A stretch of 64,000 nt of DNA. Origin: Eutypella sp. D-1. Taxonomy: Eukaryota; Ascomycota; Sordariomycetes; Xylariales; Diatrypaceae. Position numbers and translations under genes: made by a program. The DNA lies in NCBI GenBank assembly GCA_023313575.1, contig JAJTTP010000024.1, forward strand, positions 372,001 through 436,000, read 5' to 3'. The notes under the pieces are model-generated. The model saw only the letters and a program-made list of their open reading frames with translations. It did no database searches and was not told the DNA's origin. Shown here piece after piece: positions 54,748 to 64,000 of the stretch. Positions within the stretch are counted from its first letter, which is position 1. Each line of letters begins with the position of its first letter.

Positions 54748-55461
54748 ATGCAGCTTACAGCTTATGGTATTCCTTTCCTTCTCGCCGCCTGCTCAGGCGG
54801 TCGACTTGTGCTCGCCACACCGACCTTGTTCACCGAGAGTAAGCCATTTCTCCAAGATCGCGAAGTTGGCGACAGGGACAATTTGATGTAAGCATATGCG
54901 CACGCAACTTCTTAGGCTATCCTTAAGGAGTTGGCTTCGTAACACTTCACTAACCTGTGGTTGTTTTCTCACCTAGTGGCTCCGCCAACGATCGTGCGGT
55001 GCTCGAGACTCGCCAGGGCCTTCCCGACAAGCGCGATGATGTGCAGGGTGACTCCGATTATGACGGCCCCTCCGCTGCGGACATATCCAACGGGTAAGCA
55101 CTGACTTGTGCTAAACCCTTTAAAAATGACGAGGGTATCCTTGGCTAATCATCCCCCCCTTCCCACGTAGGTATTCCGATAAGCTTGAGCCGTCTTTCGA
55201 GGTCAAACGTCAGGATAACACCGACGAGAATTCTGGCCCCTGGGATGAGGTTGACGAGTAAGTATCTAGAGCTACGTTTCGTTACCGCATCGGCACTAAT
55301 ACAGTGGTGCCTTCTCATACAGTTCCCAGCTTGATGCTCGAACAATCGTCAATGTCGCTGATGACTGGTCTAAGAGGCGCCGTCGAACGATTCTCGGCGC
55401 GAGTGACGAGGCGTCCCAAGACAACGAACGCCGTTCTTGCAGGGGACTCAAGTGCACCTGA
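54748..55461 (+). CDS. Secreted candidate peptide precursor with Kex2-type sites, four exons, 160 aa
   Basis: Small secreted protein that looks like a processed precursor. Exons: 54748-54887, 54977-55093, 55171-55257, 55323-55461; all three introns are in phase 2, so exons 2 and 3 are whole codon units (39 and 29 codons). The signal peptide is MQLTAYGIPFLLAACSGGRL then VLATP. Exon 2 has LPDKR followed by an acidic segment DDVQGDSDYDGPSAADIS. Exon 3 has FEVKR followed by QDNTDENSGPWDEVDD. Exon 4 has WSKRRRR followed by TILGASDEASQDNERR and a last SCRGLKCT with two Cys. Thus each of the last three exons carries a dibasic site and a following short, mostly acidic peptide. The Kex2 sites suggest release in the Golgi; the products are not known. 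The peptides are not identical repeats, so a cyclic-peptide (ustiloxin-type) precursor is possible but unproven, and no UstYa-type oxidase gene is seen nearby. Confidence 0.68.
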
Positions 55462-56032
55462 TCTCAGGGGCAGTCTTAATCCAAGCTCATGGTTGATCAG
55501 ACCGGTCTTGGAAGTACTTGCTAGACGGTCACCGTATGAAGTTCAGAATTTGGGGTTACTCTGTTCATTCAATCACGCAACAGTATCCAACCTAAGGATA
55601 CTCATTATGCAGCACAGTATCTATTTCTATATATAATGTCTTGTTATGTTCCGCAGGAGGCGTTATTTCACGCTCAGTTGAGCTTTACTGAGTGGCGTTA
55701 TTATGTAGGAGAAATGATCGGATAAAGTAGCCAGAACTGCAGGTTCGAAGATCACTTAGGTAGATAAGTTACTAAAGTGGAGAATATGATTCGATTGACT
55801 CAAAGATTGCCCTATTCTTATAGAGGCAGGGGGATGTTTCTTGAAGGATAATCGACCACTGACATAGGCTTGACCTTTCGACTTGAATACGAGGGCAATC
55901 CTTACAGTCTATAGTTGGTGACCCTTCTTCTACTATGTCACCAATCGAAATAATCGTATGTCACAGCATAGAAATCCGAGTAGGTATGTTGGCCTTGAAT
56001 TATATAAGTGCATCTGGTTTTCACCTCCACAG
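55462..56032. other. Convergent intergenic region
   Basis: 571 bases between the stops of the secreted precursor and the next minus-strand gene; no gene seen. Confidence 0.5.
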
Positions 56033-57271
56033 CTAATACCAAGAAAGGATAACATCGTTATCCCATCCACCATTCTCTATCCGTCCGAGGTGATTGGATT
56101 TCCCCCATGCCTCTGCCACACGCCGTATAGCAATAGGGAGTCCTACATCTATCGAGAGTGGATTTTGAGAGTCGTACCATACATTGCAAAATAGAGATTC
56201 CTGGTGTTCCTTATATCCGAGCTCGCAGAACGGCATATCAGCGAAGAACTGCATGTCCTCGATCTCTTTATACTCTAGCATGGCCCTGTCCCTGAGGGCA
56301 TCCCTCAAACCGCGTATTTTTCGCGCGCGTCGTTCATCCATGAGAACCACGGCGAAGCTCTGTGCAGCTTCGAGCACCCAGTCTATTCCATTTGCTTCGC
56401 GATGGGCATCTCCCCGGAAATGGCATACGATATTTCGAAGAGCAACGAGAGAGCGGAGTTGGTGGTGTACCCTGTAGGCGGAGATACCCTTGGATTCAGC
56501 CTTTCCTGGCCACGGGGGGGAGAACCCAGTATCCAAGTCCAGCTCGGTGCGGCCGAAGCGGACCTCATGTGGGCCACCTGGATAGTTTCTCGCAATACTA
56601 GGCCAGTATTCTCGAGCTGCTACGTAGAAAGCCTCCTGTGACAACAGAAGGGCTCTGCGCAGGAGCTTGTACGCAAACTTGCTTGGTATGTAGACATGTA
56701 TTGCGGGGTGAATGCGCTGGACTGGATCCTTCTCCGAGGGCTGCCAATCTATCGGCCGTTCCGAAAGCCTTGTAAGCTCCTCCAAGATCACAGTTTCCGC
56801 TCGTGCAATGGGCGTAGATGTATCTTCAGATTGGCCTTCAGATATTGAGTTATCGCCGTCAAGACTTATGGTTGAGTTTGCAGCGCTGTCCAGCTTCTTC
56901 CCACAGTAGCATCGGCGCCCTAATGTCCCACGCAGAGATGAAGCTGGCTTCTGTCGGTGTTCCTGGGATGCTCTGGTGTGTTGCTGGTAGCGCGGAATGT
57001 GTTCACATTTCCGTGTCTTCCCTTCCGATCTCAGGGTACCATTGACGTAAGTGTATTGGCGGCCATCGATGTACACACTCGTTTTTTGATACTTGGGGGG
57101 TCGGATTGCAGGCGCACTGTCTTCCAGTTCGAACTTCTTGGCTCGAGACGACCTCGTGGATTGTAGGTAGGACGGCGCTGTTCTGTCTTGACCGCACTCA
57201 TTTCCAGCCCTTTTAGGATTGGGTAATCTATTAGGACTAATTAGGGGCACTTGGCTCCAGTTTGTGCCCAC
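56033..57271 (-). CDS. Hypothetical protein, 5' end unresolved, about 412 aa
   Basis: A long open frame ends at 56,033 and runs back to about 57,271 without an ATG at its start (the first codon is GTG; the next in-frame Met is far inside). The true first exon is therefore missing from this model. Segments include PPKYQKTSVYIDGRQYTYVN, a basic stretch ending RGTLGRRCYCGKKL (possible small zinc site), HPAIHVYIPSKFAYKLLRRA, YRVHHQLRSLVALRNIVCHF and GIDWVLEAAQSFAVVLMDER; the end is a helical REDALRD-like charged region and GGWDNDVILSWY. I do not recognise a family. A short coiled-coil-like frame at 57,281-57,363 (minus) could be an upstream exon, but I cannot connect it by a convincing splice. 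The gene lies about 150 bases from the RIP-altered block, and its 5' part may have been lost there. Confidence 0.5.
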   Translation of the reverse strand: MGTNWSQVPLISPNRLPNPKRAGNECGQDRTAPSYLQSTRSSRAKKFELEDSAPAIRPPKYQKTSVYIDGRQYTYVNGTLRSEGKTRKCEHIPRYQQHTRASQEHRQKPASSLRGTLGRRCYCGKKLDSAANSTISLDGDNSISEGQSEDTSTPIARAETVILEELTRLSERPIDWQPSEKDPVQRIHPAIHVYIPSKFAYKLLRRALLLSQEAFYVAAREYWPSIARNYPGGPHEVRFGRTELDLDTGFSPPWPGKAESKGISAYRVHHQLRSLVALRNIVCHFRGDAHREANGIDWVLEAAQSFAVVLMDERRARKIRGLRDALRDRAMLEYKEIEDMQFFADMPFCELGYKEHQESLFCNVWYDSQNPLSIDVGLPIAIRRVAEAWGKSNHLGRIENGGWDNDVILSWY

Positions 57272-58126
57272 ATCCAGCCAAGCTGGCTCTCAACTTGACA
57301 ACAGTGGCTTCGAGCTCAATTATGCGATCTTGTTGGGTTCTAATTATATTTTTCGCTCGTTCCATGTCATACCCAACACTTGCAAGTAGTTTAGTTATTA
57401 TGATCGAGTATATATGATATGGGGCAGGGGTGTAATTAACTGCATTATTATACCGTAATACGTATTATTAATACATATTATTTAATTATATAGCATATAT
57501 TAAGCTTTTTTTTTAATATGTATTATTATATTATATTATATTAAAAATCTTTAATATAATAATATAATATAAATATAACGTATAAAAATAAAAAATATTA
57601 AATTTATTATTAATATTTTTTTATATTTATATAATATTATTAATAAATAATTAAAAAAGTAATTAATTTATAATTTAATATTTTAAATAAAACTTAATTT
57701 TAAAAATTTTTAATTTATAATAAAAATCGTAAAAATAATTAAAATAATACAGGTTATATTTTTTATATAAATTTAATTAAAAAGTTTATAATATTATATA
57801 AATTAATATATATAATAAAATATAAACGATTTTTATTATATTAAATTTTTTATTATCGTTTTTTAAAATAAAATATTATTAATACTTTTTAAAAACGTAT
57901 TAATTTTATAATTTATATTTTTTATGTTAAGGTTTTTAATAAGTTTAATTAATTATAATTCCTTTTTTTAGTTTTCCTTTTTTATTTCTTTTTTTTCTTT
58001 TATTTTATAACTTTAATTAATATAATTAAACGCGTTTATAATTTGTTATAAACCCCGGCCAGCTCCTAATTTATTATTTTTTTTATAATTCTTTATTATT
58101 AAACCGGTTATAATAAAAAACGTTTA
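57272..58126. other. Boundary of GC-balanced DNA and AT-saturated block
   Basis: At about 57,420 the base composition changes within a few dozen bases from ordinary to almost pure A/T. From there to 58,126 there is no coding pattern; remaining C and G sit mostly in CpG context, while CpA and TpG are scarce, as expected after RIP. Confidence 0.75.
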
Positions 58127-58558
58127 TGTGGCGGCTGGTCTATTCCTAACTATTAGTCCAGTCGAGGGGTCTATGTTAACAGGAGTGCTGGGGTTTTAAG
58201 CAATAAGTAGTTACGTCTGGTAATAGCAAAAAGAAGGGTGTTTTAAGTAATTAAGTTATATTATAAACTAATAAGCTTAAAGATTATTTAAAAAAAAGGT
58301 AATAAACGTAGCTATATATTATTTATATCCTTTATTCCTAATACTGGAATGTATGGTTATTATTAGATCGTTAAAATCGTATTCGAGTATAACGATTTAA
58401 TATCGTTAAGATTATTACCGATTTAACCGATTTTTCCTGGTCGTATGGCGTATGTGGTTTACTTTAATGTGGCTGTTTCTTTTTCCAGAACTTGAGTCAG
58501 GGATTTTTTTTTATTATGTTTAGCCCCATTAGGCCTAATGGCCCGACCGGTTATAACA
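58127..58558 (-). repeat. Inverted LTR copy, less mutated (LTR-A)
   Basis: On the minus strand this 432-base segment starts TGTTATAACCGG and ends CAGCCGCCACA, the TG...CA form of a long terminal repeat. It matches 58,918-59,350 in inverted orientation over its full length. Nearly all differences I checked are C/T or G/A. It keeps many more C and G than the other copy. The internal part of a matching element is not visible to its left, so it is a solo or truncated LTR. Confidence 0.75.
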
Positions 58559-58917
58559 GTTTAAATAATTATATTATAAATAATAAACGGCAGTATTATA
58601 TATTATTAATATTATATTTATTAGTTATTATAAAATGTAATTTATTATAATAAAACGAATAAAAAAAGCTTTAATTATGATAATAATAATATATTTACGT
58701 TTTATTTAAAGAATTTAATTTATTAATAATAACCGGTAATTATATATAAATAAATTATAAGATTTTTCCGGCGTTATAATTATTATACAGTAACGTTTAT
58801 ATATTATTATAAGGTTAAATATAAATAATAAAAACGTTTTTTATTATATTATTAATTAACGGTTTTAATTTTTTATTATTAAATAGTTATTAACCGTTTT
58901 CTTTTAAACTGTAAAAA
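58559..58917. other. AT-rich spacer between inverted LTRs
   Basis: 359 bases of AT-saturated DNA between the two inverted LTR copies; no coding pattern or internal-domain match is seen. Confidence 0.6.
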
Positions 58918-59350
58918 TGTTATAACCGGTTAGGCCATTGGGCCTAATGGGGCTAAACATAATAAAAAAAGATCCCTAACTCCAGTTCTAAAAAAAGAAA
59001 CAGCCATATTAAGGTAAGCCATATGCGCCATACAACTAAAAAAGATCGGTTAAATCGATAATAATTTTAACGATATTAGATCGTTATATTCGAATACGAT
59101 CCTAACGATTTAATAATAACTATATATTTTAATGTTAAAAATAAAGGATATAAATAATATATAATTACGTTTATTACCTTTTTTTTAAATAGTTTTTAAA
59201 TTTATTAGCTTATAATATAATTTAATTACTTAAAGCACTTTTTTTTTTATTATTACCAAACGTAATTACTTATTACTTAAAACCTTTAGCACTTTTATTA
59301 ATATAAACCTTTCGATTAGATTAATAGTTAAGAATAAATTAGCCGTTATA
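58918..59350 (+). repeat. 5' LTR of the degraded Gypsy element (LTR-B)
   Basis: 433 bases starting TGTTATAACCGG and ending in the mutated equivalent of GCCGCCACA (now GCCGTTATA). It carries the same landmarks as LTR-A in inverted orientation, for example GGCCTAATGGGGCTAAACAT. It is followed directly by the internal region with gag remnants. Confidence 0.75.
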
Positions 59351-59639
59351 TGTTATAAGCTTTTATTTAATAATGTTATTAACTTTAAATAATATCCGAT
59401 ATTATATCTTCTTTAAGTTAAAACTTTTAATAAATTATTTAATAATTGCTCGAATAAATTAAATAAATCGAGCGAACGGTAATTATATTTACGAATTAAA
59501 AAGTTATACTTATTAAATTTAAGCTTAAAAAACCTGGACCTTATAATAGCATTATCCTTATGTAACCTTTTTTTATTATAACCGTAATTTATTTATATTA
59601 ATAACGTTATATGTATACCACGGAAACTGATAAAATTTT

Positions 59640-60260
59640 TAATATTGCATTATGTTTTACCGGGGGGATAACTTAATGGTTTAAACCTATTTTAAATGCT
59701 TTCGTAAAAGTAAAGGAAAAAAAAAGATTTACGGAAATTAAACGTTTTTTCGAAAAATATAAGAATTTCGAGGAAAAGGTGAAAACTAATTACGGAAATC
59801 CGGATAAGGCTTAAGCCGTTACGTAATAACTTTTAACCTTTAAGCAGAAAAAGGCAGCTTATACGTATATCGCGTAATTTAAATAATTTGCCGTTAAAAT
59901 AGATTAAATTAACGATAAGTTTTTTATTAACACGTTTTATTAAGGACTTAAAGATTCGGTTAAAGATAAAATTATTACGTAAAATAAATTAAATGCTTTC
60001 GATAAATTCGTTACTTTAATAATTAAAATCGATAATAAATAATTTAAACGATATTAAAAGAAAAAAGGATATTATATATTTAAAGGATTTAAAAAATATT
60101 AAAATAATAAAAATTAAAACCAAAAGCTTACCGATATATCTTACGGGACGGCATTAAGATTTATATTACTCGATATGATACGAAAAGATAAACGATAAAT
60201 TAAATGTTATAATTATAACAAGATAAGACATTTTAAAAAAAAATGTAAAGGATTTAAACG
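59640..60260 (+). pseudogene. gag remnant with zinc-knuckle trace
   Basis: The plus strand still reads the typical Ty3/Gypsy gag order through many stops: a CFTGG segment, a KRFFEKYKNFEEKVKTNYGN segment, then NPDKA and a KQKKAAYTYIA segment, GLKDSVKDKI, and NAFDKFVTLIIKIDNK. At about 60,205-60,250 the frame reads CYNYNKIRHFKKKC, a CCHC knuckle in which the second Cys has become Tyr. The capsid-like domain is non-functional. Confidence 0.8.
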
Positions 60261-61349
60261 AAATAAAAACTAAAAACTTATACCCGAGGGAAAATAACTT
60301 TTTACCGGTAAAAAAACGTTTAAAATAATCCGCCGCATATACTTAAATAATAATATTTATTAATAAAGATTATAAAAAATTAAACGATTAATTTAAGCCG
60401 TAATAAAACGATAACGTTAATAATAATAAAATAAATACTTTAATAACGATAAAGAAAAAGCTTTTACGGAAACTTATTTCGTAAAGGAAAAAAAGATAAA
60501 ATAATTAATTAACTGGTTTAAAAAACAATAAGATTATAAATTAAAAGAAATGTACGGCATTTACGTTAAACGATTTTAACGACGTTTTAAAAAGTAACAA
60601 TTTAAAATTTACTTATAATAACTTCGTAACTGGGATAAATTTATTAGTTAAAAAATTTAAACTCGGATACCATACTTTTTAAAACATCTTATTAACTGTC
60701 GAAAATACGAATGTTATTAATATAAGGAACGAAAAATCGGTATTATTAGCCGAATTAAATAAATAATTAAAAAAAGATTTAATTTTTTATAATAAAAAAA
60801 AAACGAAACCGATTAACGATAATATAAAGAAATTCGGCGCTATTATAACCGCGTACCGTACGAATAAAAGTAATTAAAAAAAATATTTTACCCCGGAGGA
60901 TATTAAGTATATTATTATAACGAATATATATATTAAACGTTAAAAGCTATAAAAATCCGGAACGAAATCGAATAATAAAAACACAAAATCCGATATTAAA
61001 AAAATAAATTATTAAACGCCGATTTATATACGTTTAAAAACTTATTAAAAAGAATAACTTTTAATAAAATTAACTTTAAATATTTTTATAAAGATTTAAA
61101 AGAAAAAAAATAATTATATGTATAAAAGGAATTTAATAAGGAAAAACTTTATAATAACCCGTATAACGCCGTATAAATTTACGGCAAGGATTTAAAATAA
61201 TAAAGCCGTTTATACTAAGGCTATAAAACGGTATTATAAAACCTAAAAACGTAATACAATACTTATAAGTTATTTTAAAAACTTAAAAACGATACGGATA
61301 TATTATAATACGAATAAAGGTTAAAGATAATTAATATACCGTTATAATA

Positions 61350-64000
61350 AATAATAAAGCCAACGGTAATTATATAACCTTAAAATTATGTAATAAGTTA
61401 TAACTATTATAAAAAAAAAAAATAATACCTTTATAATATAATAAAAGCTAAAAGTTATATTTTTAAATACGACGAAAAAAAAGTATTACAAAAAACCGAT
61501 TAATTTAACATATATATCGAAAAATAAAAATAAAACGTTATTTTTAATATTATGCTTTTAAAAAAATATAACATAATCCTTAAATAACTATAACTGCATT
61601 AATATAATTTATCGATTAATTAAAAAATTAGCCAAATAATATTTCTTTATTTTTTAAGGACCGATAATAATTTAAAAAAAAGATTTTAATACTTAACGGA
61701 TAGTAAGTACGGATATAAGGATATGACAAAAACCTTATTAAAAGGAATATAACGAATTAAAAAAAAAGGACACGAAAAAAGGATTAAACAAATTATTACA
61801 TTTATCCGATAATAATTCCGCCTTTTTAATAACATCTTAAAAAAAGAAAATACGACGATATTATAAATACGTAACGTATTACCATAATATTATTAATACG
61901 ATAAGGTATTTCGCGAAAAATTTAAAAAAAGATTACCAAACCGTAATAAATAAAATTATAAGATTATTCTTATAAAAAAAAAGATGTTACGATTCCATAA
62001 AATCTATAATTTTAACAAAATCGAACTTAAGGAATTACAAAAATACCTCGAAAATAAGTTAATAAAAAAATATATTCGACGATTAAAATTATTAATAAAA
62101 TACCTTATTATGTTTATGCCTAAAAAGAATAATAAATTATAATTAATAATCGATTATCGATAATTAAATAAAATTATTGTTAAAAACCGAATACCGTTAT
62201 TATTTATTATTAAAATAAAAAACCGTTTATATAAAACTAAATAATTTATTACTTTAAACTTTAAGGATAAGTATTACCATATTAAAATTAAACCCGGAGA
62301 TAAATAAAAAATAACTTTTAAAACGAAATACGGCTTATTCGAATATTTAATTATGTTTTTCGGATTAATTAATATATTAACATTATTTTAACGCATAATT
62401 AACCACGTATTATAAAAATATTTTAATATTTTCGTTATTTATTATCTTAATAATATCCTTATTTATTTAAAATCAAAAAAACAGCATAAAAAGCATGTAC
62501 ATAAGGTATTACAAACATTATAAAACATTAACTTATTAATAAAACCCGAAAAAAGTGTATTTTATATATAAAAAATAGAATTCCTCGGATATATTATTAC
62601 CCCCGAATATATTAAAATAAACCTTAAGAAAATCGCGATTATTAAGGATTAAAAAGTGCTTACTAATATAAAAAAAGTACAGGTTTTTCTCGGCTTAATA
62701 AATTATTATCGGAAGTTTATATAACGATTTAAATATATTATAACACCTTTTACGGAATTAATAAAAAAGGATAAACGGTTTATATAAATTAATAAAGTAA
62801 ACGAATTTTTTAAAAAACTAAAAAACGTTATTATTAACGAATTAATATTTATTATATACGATTTTAAAAAACCCGTTAAATTAAAAACTAACGCCTCGGA
62901 TTATACCTTCGGAATATAAATTAAATAACGAAATAAAAAAGGAAAATTATACCTTATCGCATTTTATTTTTATAAATTTATTAAAACCGAACTTAATTAT
63001 CCGATTTACGATAAGGAATTTTTTATTATCGTTAACGTATTTAAGGAATTTAGGTATTACCTTATAAAAAATATGCACTAAATTAAAGTTTATACCGATT
63101 ATAAAAATATTGCATATTTTTTTATCACTTAAACTTTTAACGGAAAATAGTTACGATACGCCGAATATTTTACGGAATTCGATTATATTATTATTTATAA
63201 AAAAGGATTAAAAAACGGATAAATAAACGTTATTAACAGGTAATTTGTTATGGAAGAAAAATACATATTAATTAAACACGCGGTATTCCGATAAACGTTA
63301 AAAAGATACTTAAAATAATAACAAATTATTACTATTAAGATTATTTAAAATAACTTATATAAATAAATCGAATAATATAATAACGAATTATTAATAAAAA
63401 AATAAATAAAAAAATTATAAATACCATAAAAACTATAAAAACAGTTAATATAAAAGATTTACAAATATCTTTTATACGGACACTTAAAAAACCATAAATT
63501 CCTTAAACAATTATAACGAACTTATATATTCGATAAAATAAAATTAATAATATAATAAATACGATAACGATATAATATATACGGAAAAATTAAAACAAAA
63601 TAATATAAACCTTATAGAAAATTATAACCATTACTAATTAATAAATAACCATAAAAGTTTATTACATTTAATTTCATTATTAAATTACCGATATTAAAAG
63701 ATTTAATAATACGTAACGGTTATAATAACATATTTATAATCGTTAACCGATTTATAAAATTTTCTTATTTTATCTTATATAACGAAAATACCGACGTAAA
63801 ATAAATAGCATATATTTTTTTACGACATATTATAATAATATACGGCCTTATATTCGAAATTATTTCCGATAAAAGAATAATATTTATATCGAAATTTTAG
63901 CAAAATTTTATAATAAAATTAGGATTAAACCTTAAGCTTACGATAATTTTTAAACCTTAAATAAACGGATAAATAAAACGAATTAATTAAATATTAAAAA
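61350..64000 (+). pseudogene. pol remnant: protease, RT, RNase H, integrase (partial)
   Basis: Protease: the active-site triplet region reads NNKANGNYI at 61,350, where DSGA would be expected, with IILK...LH further on. Reverse transcriptase (about 61,960-62,560): IIDYR, GLFEYLIMFFGL, and YLNNILIYL near 62,440, where the catalytic YLDD now reads YLNN. LGYIITPE and FLGLINYYRKFI follow. RNase H (about 62,880-63,230): KTNASDYTFGI, LIAFYFYKF and ELNYPIYDKEFF, then VYTDYKN. Integrase (from about 63,480): GHLKNHKFLKQL, DLIIRNGYNNIFIIVNRFIK, IYGLIFEIISDKRIIFISKF, then the window ends. Many in-frame TAA stops are present. Confidence 0.85.

Larger units (their letters stand above)
58918..64000 (+). 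mobile_element. RIP-degraded Ty3/Gypsy LTR retrotransposon, truncated by window end
   Basis: The 5' LTR (58,918-59,350) is followed on the plus strand by gag, protease, reverse transcriptase, RNase H and integrase remnants in the Ty3/Gypsy order (integrase last). Stops and Asp-to-Asn, Gly-to-Lys type changes are everywhere, so the element is dead. The integrase core is cut off at 64,000; the 3' LTR must lie beyond the window. Confidence 0.88.

Noticed and set aside
57281..57363. Coiled-coil-like minus-strand exon
   Set aside because: I could not connect it to the 56,033-57,271 frame with a believable splice; kept only as a remark there.
58127..59350. Inverted LTR pair as a single large hairpin transposon (TIR element)
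   Set aside because: Each unit has TG...CA ends, and the right one is followed by gag/pol in Ty3/Gypsy order, so they are LTRs.
1..64000. CRISPR arrays, rRNA and tRNA genes
   Set aside because: No regularly spaced direct repeats, no rRNA-like blocks, and no cloverleaf with the tRNA A and B boxes that I could support by eye.

Overview
This is nuclear DNA of a filamentous ascomycete (Pezizomycotina). The evidence is short 48-131 nt GT-AG introns with typical fungal borders, a HET-domain gene, an NLR-like hydrolase/NTPase/ankyrin gene, a fungal NCS1 permease, several small secreted proteins, and an AT-saturated block at the right end with the mutation pattern of repeat-induced point mutation (RIP). 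The class cannot be fixed from the sequence alone; no bacterial or viral chromosome features are present.

Layout. 1-8.4 kb: a small thioredoxin with an unusual TQCPPCK active site, then a divergent pair: an NCS1 nucleobase/hydantoin-type permease (minus) and a hydantoinase fused to an S-methyl-thiohydantoin-desulfurase-like (DUF917) domain (plus). They share a 0.55 kb promoter region and look like an uptake-plus-ring-opening module for a hydantoin-like compound. 10-24 kb: scattered accessory genes, namely a Ser/Thr-rich secreted protein, a small secreted protein of an uncharacterised fungal family, a conserved hypothetical, a decayed short-chain dehydrogenase, an alpha/beta hydrolase, a Kre9/Knh1-like wall protein and a secreted HExxH protein. 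24-32.7 kb: an arylamine N-acetyltransferase, the housekeeping pair mitoribosomal mL49 / eIF3e in divergent orientation, and a secreted GH43 glycosidase.

33-53 kb is the most distinctive part: a HET-domain gene (minus), a 1,853-residue alpha/beta-hydrolase / P-loop NTPase / ankyrin protein (plus), a 991-residue CorA-like membrane protein of 11 exons (minus), an FHA plus protein-kinase gene (minus) and an uncharacterised Trp-motif protein (plus). Together they look like a nonself-recognition or cell-death neighbourhood, although joint function is inferred from family knowledge and adjacency only. The flanking DNA carries two diverged, oppositely oriented copies of a short MITE-like repeat.

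54.7-57.3 kb holds a four-exon secreted candidate peptide precursor, with every intron in phase 2 and dibasic sites on separate exons, and a hypothetical gene whose 5' end lies close to the AT-rich block. From about 57.4 kb to the end the DNA is RIP-degraded: one inverted LTR, then a Ty3/Gypsy-type element (LTR, gag, protease, RT, RNase H, integrase) that runs off the window. All multi-exon models were built by hand from splice signals and reading phase; exon borders are predictions.
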